Source: a virus
Virus record (IMG/VR): IMGVR_UViG_3300047312_000527
Location: 1-59,316 of that record
Direction: 5' to 3' (one strand)
DNA length: 59,316 bases
Shown: positions 7,911 through 14,640 of the stretch, one piece after another
Numbering within the stretch: the stretch's first letter is position 1
Layout: every line of letters starts with the position of its first letter
Notes under the pieces: model-generated
Databases searched by the model: none
The model's input: the letters and a program-made list of their open reading frames with translations, nothing else
Told to the model about the DNA's origin: nothing
Made by a program: the position numbers and the translations under genes

Positions 7911-8444
7911 TTAATCGCCTATTAATTGTTCAAGATCATGCATTCTAAGATTTGATACAAAGCCACATCTATCATTATAATGGTATCTTGTATTCACGCA
8001 ACCAGATGCAAACCGATTAATAAACTTACGCTTTTTACCAAACGGCCAAACTCTATATTTTAACAAATAACTTAATACCGACCATCGCATAGAACTACCG
8101 CGCCAAAACTCGCCAGGCTCAATGCAAAAGGTGTGCTGGTTGGTAGTACAGTAAATCACAGCAGGGTTTTTTAACTTTAACTTGGCTTCAATATCGGACA
8201 CGACCTTAATGCGTCCTGGATTATTTGTCGTAATAAAAAATGCTTTAAACTTTCCACTTCGGAAGTAATGTAAGTAACCCTGAAAAGAATCCCGACATGA
8301 CATAGGATTCCATCCATTGGCCGAATAAACACTAGGAAGATAAAAACTAAAAGATGAGTCTACCGGAAACGGAACTCCTTCTGGAAGTTCCGGCAAACTT
8401 TCTATGTAATTACGAGAAAACATGGCATCTCTCATTGTCCTCAT
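7911..8444 (-). CDS. Unknown paralogue family A, copy 3
   Basis: 177 residues from MRTMRDAMF, chosen because its ATG overlaps the upstream stop (ATGA). The C-terminal half carries the family signature seen also at 8899-9519 and 9524-10063: 'EFWRGSSMRWSVLSYLLK', then 'FINRFASGCVNTRYHYN', and a short 'LEQLIGD' tail. N-terminal halves differ among copies. No known family, signal peptide or membrane segment. Function unknown. Confidence 0.75.
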   Translation of the reverse strand: MRTMRDAMFSRNYIESLPELPEGVPFPVDSSFSFYLPSVYSANGWNPMSCRDSFQGYLHYFRSGKFKAFFITTNNPGRIKVVSDIEAKLKLKNPAVIYCTTNQHTFCIEPGEFWRGSSMRWSVLSYLLKYRVWPFGKKRKFINRFASGCVNTRYHYNDRCGFVSNLRMHDLEQLIGD

Positions 8445-8902
8445 AAATTGACTATGTCCCAAACATCGCCCTCTGATATGCCGAATTCTTTCGCAGTCTT
8501 TAATACTTTTTCTCTAATCTGTTTTTGAATTATTCTAATATCCTTAATCCTTTGTTTTATTACAGGATGATTGCCACCCTGTATTTTATTCTCTTCTACA
8601 GCAGGATAATAATCCCCTTTAAGTTCCACGTAGTCTACTGCAATTTCGCTGCCTTGATCGTATGAATCTACGATTAGAGAAACTCTAAATTCCAGTGCTT
8701 TTTTAGAGGGCACAGTAACATCAAACTCACACCTTCCATTAATCTGCTGTGCCAATAAACGAATTTCTTTTACCAATGAAAAGCTTGAAAGCTTATTCTT
8801 CTTAGCACGATCCTGACTATCAATCTTAGATATTTTATTATCAATACTTTCTCTAAGCTTAGTCAAAACCTTACGATCATTAATTTTTTCAACATCAATC
8901 AT
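8441..8902 (-). CDS. Unknown paralogue family B, copy 1
   Basis: 153 residues. Same plan as the gene at 7416: 'LTKLRESIDNKISKI', 'SLVKEIRLLAQQI', central strands with 'FRVSLIVDSYDQGSEIAVDY', 'HPVIKQRIKDIRI' and the ending 'AKEFGISEGDVWDIVNL'. Sequence identity is low but the order and spacing are kept. The start overlaps the upstream family A gene (ATGA) and the stop overlaps the next family A gene. Function unknown. Confidence 0.75.
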   Translation of the reverse strand: MIDVEKINDRKVLTKLRESIDNKISKIDSQDRAKKNKLSSFSLVKEIRLLAQQINGRCEFDVTVPSKKALEFRVSLIVDSYDQGSEIAVDYVELKGDYYPAVEENKIQGGNHPVIKQRIKDIRIIQKQIREKVLKTAKEFGISEGDVWDIVNL

Positions 8903-9519
8903 ATCGCATCTCCCATAATTTTCTTGAGTTCTTTACGATTCACAAAGCATTTATCAACTTGCTTCGGAGTTAAATTATAAAAATGATCACACCAGCCAGT
9001 AAATTTAGGCGCATCATAATAACTATAACCATTATTATGCCTAAAAGTCTGATAGCGTACATAATGATTGCCGTTTAAAAACTTATTAACGGCAACCCTC
9101 GTATTGCGCGATGAAAAATACTCTGACCTACGTATCGTAGAAACAACGTTGGCCCTATAGCTTCTACCGGCTCTTATTAAAGCTGTCAGTAAAGAAAACC
9201 TAACTCTCTTCATCCAAAAACCGGTCAGCTTAATACAAACAATATTCTTTCCGTCAGTTCTATATCCATTACACCGAAATCTTTTGGGTACCTTAGACTT
9301 AATCTGAAAATCTTTCAAAAATTTTATAATATTTCCTAAGTGAGCGCCACTCTTACACTGATAAAACAATCTTCTCGGATACGGATTATAGCGAAACGTA
9401 TCATCCACAGATTCACGACAATACTCCCAATACTGGTAATTGTCGTTTACTAAATAAAATGAATCTTTATATTCTCCATAAATATCATCGTTAGATGGAG
9501 CTTTAATCAATCTTTTCAT
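8899..9519 (-). CDS. Unknown paralogue family A, copy 2
   Basis: 206 residues, basic and rich in Tyr, Arg and Asn. The family A signature is 'GFWMKRVRFSLLTALIRAGRSY' at about 120-141 followed by 'AVNKFLNGNHYVRYQTFRHNNGY', which aligns with the 'FW..S.MR.SV.S..' and 'F.SGCVNT..HYN' motifs of the other two copies. A C-terminal extension ends in 'KELKKIMGDAI'. No enzyme motif recognised. Confidence 0.75.
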   Translation of the reverse strand: MKRLIKAPSNDDIYGEYKDSFYLVNDNYQYWEYCRESVDDTFRYNPYPRRLFYQCKSGAHLGNIIKFLKDFQIKSKVPKRFRCNGYRTDGKNIVCIKLTGFWMKRVRFSLLTALIRAGRSYRANVVSTIRRSEYFSSRNTRVAVNKFLNGNHYVRYQTFRHNNGYSYYDAPKFTGWCDHFYNLTPKQVDKCFVNRKELKKIMGDAI

Positions 9520-9523
9520 TAAG

Positions 9524-10063
9524 TCACCTACAGATTAACTTGGAAACATCAGGAAGTAATTTTAAATTTTCAAAAATACCAAAATCAGGATTGTAATGAA
9601 TCGCCGTGTTCACACAGCCTGATTTAAACTTTGCTAAAAATTCTTTTTTCAAATCAGTATCAAAGTATGGGCCAACATACCCCCGAGCCTTAAATACAGA
9701 ACTAAAAACAGAAAGCCTCATCGGACTAGCAAGCCAAAATTTGCTCATTTCAATATAAGTGATACGTTTCTCATCAGTAGGAAAAAAATTAGTGCGATCT
9801 AAAGTATCAATATTTAATTCTTGTTCAATATCTTGAACCGGCTGAATATGCATTTTAGATGCACCCTCTGGTGCTCTCAAATAAAGAATGTGTCTTTTAT
9901 CTTCGCTAATTTTCAAAATTCTGCTCTGAAATACGTCCCTGCAAAGATACCACGCTTTATCTGTAAAGCTGAGAAAGTCAGCTATTAAAAATGGATACGA
10001 CGAGAAATCATAATTAGCATGTGTTGGGGGTATCTTTACACTAGATTTAAATGGCCAAAACAT
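9524..10063 (-). CDS. Unknown paralogue family A, copy 1
   Basis: 179 residues from MFWPFKSS, chosen for the AAAGAGG ribosome site 6 bases upstream. It has the family A signature: 'KFWLASPMRLSVFSSVFKARGY', 'FLAKFKSGCVNTAIHYN' and a final 'LKLLPDVSKLICR'. It is the first member of the A-A-B-A-B array transcribed toward 7416. Function unknown. Confidence 0.75.
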   Translation of the reverse strand: MFWPFKSSVKIPPTHANYDFSSYPFLIADFLSFTDKAWYLCRDVFQSRILKISEDKRHILYLRAPEGASKMHIQPVQDIEQELNIDTLDRTNFFPTDEKRITYIEMSKFWLASPMRLSVFSSVFKARGYVGPYFDTDLKKEFLAKFKSGCVNTAIHYNPDFGIFENLKLLPDVSKLICR

Positions 10064-10064
10064 A

Positions 10065-10298
10065 TTAGACCTCTTTATAACCTTTTGCCGTTTTCTCTTT
10101 AACCATCTTAGACACATGCTTAATGGCATCGTCGTTACTTGAGAATTCCTTAATACTAAAACTGCCAGCAGCGCCTATCTTGCCATACTTAAAAAATACT
10201 ACGTCTTCTTCACAAAAAACGCTCCAGAACTTATTAGACCGCCCCTTCGTAAATTCAAACCTACGAAAGACTTCTTTAACGCCATCTAGTTTTTTCAT
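10065..10298 (-). CDS. WGR-like domain protein
   Basis: 77 residues from MKKLDGV. The body follows the WGR domain pattern: 'FEFTKGRSNKFWSV' then 'FFKYGKIGAAGSFSIKEF' (YGKIG at the WGRIG position), then 'DDAIKHVSKMVKEKTAKGYKEV' matching the family's K..KGY ending. WGR domains bind nucleic acid and are found in PARP-like and standalone bacterial proteins. As a single domain it may be a DNA-end or nick binder (inference). Its stop lies just before the family A array. Confidence 0.7.
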   Translation of the reverse strand: MKKLDGVKEVFRRFEFTKGRSNKFWSVFCEEDVVFFKYGKIGAAGSFSIKEFSSNDDAIKHVSKMVKEKTAKGYKEV

Positions 10299-10387
10299 AA
10301 TTGTACTTTTAGAAAGGAAGGCCAAATATACCACATTTTGTCAAGCCGGTCAATCTCTCCTAAGCAGAATTTTTGTGGTAAAGCCGC

Positions 10388-10861
10388 CTATTGTGATACA
10401 AAAACAGCACACCAATAATACATGCTATTATCGCCGCAGGCAACACCTATTCCAATATGAGAATAATCTCCTAGCATATTTTTTCTATGACCAGAAGAAT
10501 TTTCCCACATAGTAATTACTGCTTCGGGGTCATACCAAGATTCGTCGGCGATATTTTCACCTATCGCACTAAAAGACTTTCCGACTTTCTCTACTCTGTC
10601 CCATGGCTCTTCGCCATTATCATTTTTGTGAGAAAGCTTGCCTGCACGCGCCATCCAGTCAGCATGTCGTTGAGCAACAGAACAAATAATAGCATCCTTA
10701 GTTAAATCAGCTTTCCCATTATTAAAACGAAAAGCATTAACGTAATGGAGCAGCTTATCTGTTTTTTCATCATAGGCTGACACCGCAGTATTAAACGGCG
10801 TCTGATGATGGCAACTTACCGCGCAACATAAGAAAAGAATAATAACGATTTTTTGGAACAT
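10388..10861 (-). CDS. CAP/SCP-domain lipoprotein (YkwD-like)
   Basis: 157 residues. A signal peptide with a lipobox (AVSC, Cys17) predicts a lipid-anchored envelope protein. The CAP domain is clear: 'FRFNNGKADLTKDAII', 'AQRHADWMARAGKLSHKND', 'IGENIADESWYDPEAVITMW', 'SSGHRKNMLGDYSHIGIGVA' and 'YYWCAVFV'. The conserved His and Glu residues of the CAP cavity are present. Bacterial members are exported proteins of mostly unknown activity. In a phage it might act at the host surface (inference). Confidence 0.85.
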   Translation of the reverse strand: MFQKIVIILFLCCAVSCHHQTPFNTAVSAYDEKTDKLLHYVNAFRFNNGKADLTKDAIICSVAQRHADWMARAGKLSHKNDNGEEPWDRVEKVGKSFSAIGENIADESWYDPEAVITMWENSSGHRKNMLGDYSHIGIGVACGDNSMYYWCAVFVSQ

Positions 10862-10870
10862 TTTCAATCC

Positions 10871-11077
10871 CTATAAATGGCTAATGTCTGCATCATGCTG
10901 CCTTGGCAGATTCTTAGCATCATTTTCATCCATGATGATAAGCTCGGGAACCCCATCTTGCCAAACAGTAATGCCAATTACGTTGTCTAAGTTAGAGCAC
11001 TTGACGCAGGTCTTGGTACTAGGAAGAGCTTCAAGGCGCTCTTTAGGAATCTTCTTACCGCAGGTTTCGCACAACAT
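10871..11077 (-). CDS. TraR/DksA-like C4 zinc-finger protein
   Basis: 68 residues. Cys3, Cys6, Cys24 and Cys27 form a CxxC-17-CxxC zinc finger within 'CETCGKKIPKERLEALPSTKT', the hallmark of the DksA/TraR C-terminal finger. The long coiled coil of DksA is absent, so it is closer to short phage TraR-like proteins, some of which bind RNA polymerase. The C-terminal 40 residues are unrelated to that family as far as I can see. Confidence 0.7.
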   Translation of the reverse strand: MLCETCGKKIPKERLEALPSTKTCVKCSNLDNVIGITVWQDGVPELIIMDENDAKNLPRQHDADISHL

Positions 11078-11100
11078 AATCTGTATCTAGAATAGTAGTC

Positions 11101-11295
11101 CTAGTTTTTAAAATCACTACGACTAAAAATTATAATAGGAAACGCTATAAAAAAATACAAAGATGCTGCGGCACAAACCCATATTGCCCTACCGTCTAAT
11201 ACATTCAACCAGCACATAGCTTGCAAAAGCCAAGCCCCAATGTAGTCAAAAGAAAACCAAGTTTTCTTAAAGTACTTAAAGTACTGGCGAAACAT
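11101..11295 (-). CDS. Small membrane protein
   Basis: 64 residues with two hydrophobic segments (about 15-30 and 37-57) and aromatic-rich ends. No family recognised. It starts 3 bases after the stop of the secreted Tyr/Asn-rich protein at 11298, so they are probably co-transcribed. Confidence 0.55.
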   Translation of the reverse strand: MFRQYFKYFKKTWFSFDYIGAWLLQAMCWLNVLDGRAIWVCAAASLYFFIAFPIIIFSRSDFKN

Positions 11296-11297
11296 GA

Positions 11298-11549
11298 TTA
11301 TCGTCCGAATCGGAACCCGAAGCCAAAATATGGCTGGTAGTATGGCTGATTATAGTAATAAGGGTTATTATAATAATACGGCTGGTTGTAATAGGGGCGA
11401 TTGTAGTATGGGTTCCCATAATACTGGCGACCATATGGGCGATTATAATTGTTATTCGGCCCACCTACACCAACTCCAAGTCCCCATCCCGCATCACTTA
11501 CGGCGGGAGCACACAAAAATAAAGCAACAGCAATCAATAGTTTTTTCAT
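11298..11549 (-). CDS. Secreted Tyr/Asn/Pro-rich repeat protein
   Basis: 83 residues from MKKLLIAV, chosen over an upstream TTG because a TTGGAG ribosome site precedes this ATG. A signal peptide (cleavage likely after VSDA) leads to a Gly-rich stretch and then repeats of the type NPYYYNQPYY to the end. Similar low-complexity secreted proteins occur in many bacteria and may coat surfaces; function unknown. A TATAAATA box lies upstream at 11568-11575. Confidence 0.7.
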   Translation of the reverse strand: MKKLLIAVALFLCAPAVSDAGWGLGVGVGGPNNNYNRPYGRQYYGNPYYNRPYYNQPYYYNNPYYYNQPYYQPYFGFGFRFGR

Positions 11550-11567
11550 GATTTTTTTCTCCAATTA

Positions 11568-11575
11568 TATTTATA
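11568..11575 (-). promoter_or_regulatory. TATAAATA box, exact T4-late-type core
   Basis: The minus strand reads TATAAATA followed by TAATTGGAGAAAAAAATCATG. The octamer equals the T4 late promoter core, and its distance to the ribosome site is compatible with a short leader. Activity is inferred. Confidence 0.45.
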
Positions 11576-11855
11576 TTTCCGAACGAACATCTTCAACAAG
11601 CATCACGTACTCTTGTGCTTTTTTCAGTACTTTCAGACAAAGACTTTTGACAATGCTATCATAATTATTCCGCAAAGTGCCAACCTCAAACCTGTTATAA
11701 ACTAAATAACCGCCATTATTAGTATCAATAATACCTATATTCCATAGGCCCATATCGTATATTCCAACGGATAATCCCCGGCGTGAAAACTGGTAGCCAT
11801 TCAGGCTCTTCCTTGCGAAACCTTTTTCCATCAAATAAGCCATATCATCTTCCAT
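11571..11855 (-). CDS. Hypothetical small protein
   Basis: 94 residues. Strand-rich N-terminal part ('GYQFSRRGLSVGIYDMGLWNIGII') and a helical C-terminus. The opening 'MAYLMEKGF' and the overall order recall the gene at 12328-12654 ('YDYLLSIGF'), so the two may be distant paralogues. No function suggested. Confidence 0.6.
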   Translation of the reverse strand: MEDDMAYLMEKGFARKSLNGYQFSRRGLSVGIYDMGLWNIGIIDTNNGGYLVYNRFEVGTLRNNYDSIVKSLCLKVLKKAQEYVMLVEDVRSEI

Positions 11856-11858
11856 ACT

Positions 11859-12218
11859 TCACCATCCCATAGTTCTTTTAGCGCCATCACGATATTCTTT
11901 GGTCAAATGATTTAACTGAAATAAAGTACGATTTGCGTTGAATTGCTTAAGCACTTTATTATCGTGAGACGCCATCATCTTGTCACTAATCGCATCAACG
12001 CCTTCAAGGCCAGAGTCTATATTTCGCATGTCTACCATAATTCTATACTCAGAAGAATTACGCCACTCTTGAATTGACTTAAACTTTTTTCCGTCAACAA
12101 TGAATCCAGAAGTGCTTCTTTTCTCAAAAAGGCCAGGGCGAGGTGGATGAGGAATCTTATCCGCAGCCATAACCAAAGTAGAACTCCACACCAACACCGC
12201 AAACGTAAAAATACGCAT
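11859..12218 (-). CDS. Secreted hypothetical protein
   Basis: 119 residues. A typical signal peptide (MRIFTFAVLVWSSTLVMA, cleavage after VMA) is followed by 'DKIPHPPRPG' and a helical, charged domain. No family recognised. It probably acts in the periplasm or outside the cell. AGGAGAAAG lies before the ATG. Confidence 0.7.
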   Translation of the reverse strand: MRIFTFAVLVWSSTLVMAADKIPHPPRPGLFEKRSTSGFIVDGKKFKSIQEWRNSSEYRIMVDMRNIDSGLEGVDAISDKMMASHDNKVLKQFNANRTLFQLNHLTKEYRDGAKRTMGW

Positions 12219-12233
12219 GATCTTTCTCCTGTA

Positions 12234-12335
12234 TTAGAAAAAATAGTTCCAGTGCTTTTTAACCCATCGGTAAGCAAATGGAAAGCCAATGATGCAAGCC
12301 AAAATAACAAACAATTGAAGTATTAAATCAAACAT
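12234..12335 (-). CDS. Small membrane peptide (33 residues)
   Basis: An open frame of 33 codons: one long hydrophobic segment (residues 3-20) followed by Arg, Lys-Lys-His and an aromatic end (YFF). A strong ribosome site (GGGAGGAG) lies 6 bases before the ATG, and the start overlaps the stop of the 12328 gene by 8 bases, both good signs of translation. Function unknown. Confidence 0.6.
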   Translation of the reverse strand: MFDLILQLFVILACIIGFPFAYRWVKKHWNYFF

Positions 12336-12654
12336 TTTTTAACTCCTCCCGCCAATCATTCAAGCCACAAATAATTTCATAATATTCCAAAATTGATTTT
12401 CTTAAACTATTTTCTAGTTGTTCCTCAAGCTGGCCCAGGGGAACATAGAAGGCAAATTTTCCGCCAACAGCAATAGTCCAATTACCATAACCAGTATTGG
12501 TAATTTTTATTTTACTGTTTTCATATGTTTCAGCAGGTGTTTGGAATGAAAATAAGCTAACAGAATGGCTATTGACCGAAAACGGAGAGTTAAGATTAGC
12601 CTTAACCGCAATTTTTTCAAATCCAATGCTTAATAAATAATCATAGTCACTCAT
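12328..12654 (-). CDS. Hypothetical small protein
   Basis: 108 residues, beta-rich first half ('SVNSHSVSLFSFQTPAETYE', 'GYGNWTIAVGGKFAFYVPLG') and a helical second half. Possibly a distant relative of the gene at 11571. Overlaps the stop of the 12651 gene by 4 bases (ATGA). Confidence 0.65.
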   Translation of the reverse strand: MSDYDYLLSIGFEKIAVKANLNSPFSVNSHSVSLFSFQTPAETYENSKIKITNTGYGNWTIAVGGKFAFYVPLGQLEEQLENSLRKSILEYYEIICGLNDWREELKNV

Positions 12655-12938
12655 TGCTTGTACTCATCTAAATCGCCATTTTTAACAATACACTTATCCT
12701 CATACGGAGCCACTAGTCTACGATTAAACTCTAAGCCAGCAGCATTGAATACTTCCTGTGCTCGGCTAAGATTAGCGTATCGCCAGCCGGCATCTGGCTT
12801 CATTGAAGCCGCAACAATTCTAGTAATCGTATAATTACAATTACCCTCTAAGCTATCTGGATAAGACTTCAATAAAGTAATTAGCTCATCAATTTTAGGA
12901 TTTAATACTGATCGAATATCAATAGGAACGTACGGCAT
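12651..12938 (-). CDS. Conserved phage-type small protein (DUF6899-like)
   Basis: 95 residues. The order MPYVPIDIR, 'NYTITRIVAASM', 'LSRAQEVFNAAGLEFNRRLVAPYED' and 'NGDLDEY' recalls a small conserved family seen in many phages and environmental sequences (DUF6899, from memory). Function is unknown. Soluble, mostly helical. Confidence 0.6.
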   Translation of the reverse strand: MPYVPIDIRSVLNPKIDELITLLKSYPDSLEGNCNYTITRIVAASMKPDAGWRYANLSRAQEVFNAAGLEFNRRLVAPYEDKCIVKNGDLDEYKQ

Positions 12939-12964
12939 AATAACTACCTTTAATAAAAAACTAA

Positions 12965-13186
12965 TTAATCAACTGTAAAGCTTGCAATAACATCATTATC
13001 AAAACGAACTTCTACATCCACATATTCACCACCAGCATGACTTACTTGCTGAAAAGTAAGTCTTTGTTTTAAAACCTGCTTTACCAATTCGGTAAAGCAC
13101 TCCATTTGTTTCACAGACTGATTGCTACCCGGCAACCAAGTGCAGTTATTGCCAAACAAACCCGCCAACGCTTGTTCTGTTTTCAT
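12965..13186 (-). CDS. Hypothetical small protein
   Basis: 73 residues. Helical first half with 'MECFTELVKQVLKQRLTFQQV' and a strand-rich end 'YVDVEVRFDNDVIASFTVD'. No family recognised and no membrane segment. Confidence 0.55.
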   Translation of the reverse strand: MKTEQALAGLFGNNCTWLPGSNQSVKQMECFTELVKQVLKQRLTFQQVSHAGGEYVDVEVRFDNDVIASFTVD

Positions 13187-13249
13187 GACTTGTTCCTAGA
13201 TTATGGATACTTTTACCAATTTTACTAGAAAAAACCCAACAATGCAATA

Positions 13250-14614
13250 TCAATTTTTGGGTTTTGAGAATTTTGTTAAAAACTCATTAACTGTTTGATC
13301 AAAAACATTTTTAGTTTTTTTAGTGAAGGCGCATGGCAATGAAACCTGTTTAATCGCTTCCACAATCTTCTGGTCACTTTTAGCCAAAACATCCTTCAAC
13401 TTATCAAAGAAGACACTAGAGTTTGCTTTAGTGATTTTCTTCATTCCACTAAAATTCTCCTGCCATATCTTTTGAGTAATTTGCTTATTCTCCTCATACT
13501 TTTCTTTATACTCGGCATTTATCTGATTAACTTTATCAATAGAATCTTGCGCTAAAGATTTAGTCCAGTTCCATGCCTGTAATGCAGGAATGGTACAAAT
13601 AAACTTCATCATCTGATCTTCTAGCTCATACATTTCGTCCGGGCCATCGCCAGCAAAAAAATCTTCTATCTGCTTAGAGTTCATGCCTTTGAGAAATTCT
13701 TCTTCTAACGTTTCGCTGATTAATTCAAAAACATCAAAATCATATGTGATATGGCGCACTTCGCGGCCTGGTTCATGAACATCAAAAGACTCGCCAGTAT
13801 AACAACTATAAAGCCACTCGCCCAAAAACTCAAAACTCAAAAGACGATCTGATTTTCCAGTATTAACAAACTCTAGTTCGCCAGAACAATCCCACTCTGG
13901 ATCTTTATCATAATTAACATTAAAAGTTGGTCCTTCTAATACCCACTCGGAATACATCTGACAAATAACAAGAGCAATTTTCTTTCTTAGAGAACATCTA
14001 ACTTTTAGAAAATCAAACTTATCTCTATTTTTTGCGTACCAAGTAGATTCATTAAATATAACTTCTTTATACTTAACTTCCTCCGAATGCATCAATTCAT
14101 GTTCTGAAAATTGTTCCTGCAATATATCAGACGTTCGCTCTGGATAATCGTACTCCAACAAAGCCTGGTTTAAAAAACTATCGGCATAAAATTTCTCCCC
14201 ACAAGTGTCGCAAGTAGAGAATATATTAAATAAATTATGATCATCTAATTCTGCCGGAAGCCTATGGCCATGATGAATTTCTTTAGAAAGATACTCTACA
14301 AACTCTTCTTTACGCTCTTCTAAAGTTTCAGTTTTATATGGAGACATATAACTATCAATAACATTAATCTCGTCTGCCACTTCGTCTAACCATAAGTTAG
14401 CATTCCCAGTTAGTTGCTTAATCTGCTTTTCGGTAGATGCGTAAAAGAAATTACCACATTGAAAACAAATGCACACAGGACCATTCTTAGTTGCGTCATG
14501 TTTTAATAAATGATTCTGACAAGACGGACAAGTTAAGAAGTGACTTTTGTCAGAACTCTTCTGACGACTTATAGTTCCACGCTTAACTAATTTATCAAAT
14601 AAATGTTTATTCAT
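13250..14614 (-). CDS. Zinc-ribbon protein of unknown function
   Basis: 454 residues from MNKHLFDKL, chosen for the GGAG ribosome site rather than an in-frame GTG five codons earlier. The N-terminus has two CxxC pairs (CPSCQ and CFQCG) typical of a primase or transcription-factor zinc ribbon, and a further CDTCGEKF about residue 134. The rest is acidic and helical with no motif I recognise. It lies directly downstream of the Pol III PHP gene, so a replication role is possible but unproven. Confidence 0.7.
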   Translation of the reverse strand: MNKHLFDKLVKRGTISRQKSSDKSHFLTCPSCQNHLLKHDATKNGPVCICFQCGNFFYASTEKQIKQLTGNANLWLDEVADEINVIDSYMSPYKTETLEERKEEFVEYLSKEIHHGHRLPAELDDHNLFNIFSTCDTCGEKFYADSFLNQALLEYDYPERTSDILQEQFSEHELMHSEEVKYKEVIFNESTWYAKNRDKFDFLKVRCSLRKKIALVICQMYSEWVLEGPTFNVNYDKDPEWDCSGELEFVNTGKSDRLLSFEFLGEWLYSCYTGESFDVHEPGREVRHITYDFDVFELISETLEEEFLKGMNSKQIEDFFAGDGPDEMYELEDQMMKFICTIPALQAWNWTKSLAQDSIDKVNQINAEYKEKYEENKQITQKIWQENFSGMKKITKANSSVFFDKLKDVLAKSDQKIVEAIKQVSLPCAFTKKTKNVFDQTVNEFLTKFSKPKN

Positions 14615-14630
14615 ACAGTTAGTCTCCACT

Positions 14631-14640
14631 ATTATTTATC
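14631..14640 (-). promoter_or_regulatory. GATAAATAAT box at a gene junction
   Basis: The minus strand reads GATAAATAAT, 9 of 10 bases like the boxes at 1515 and 7106, shortly before the ribosome site of the 13250-14614 gene. It also encodes the last codons and stop of the upstream polymerase gene, so part of the match is forced by coding. Confidence 0.25.

Noticed and set aside
11298-11549. Tandem DNA repeat encoding NPYYY units as a non-coding satellite
   Set aside because: The frame is preceded by a ribosome site and signal peptide, so the repeat is best read as coding.
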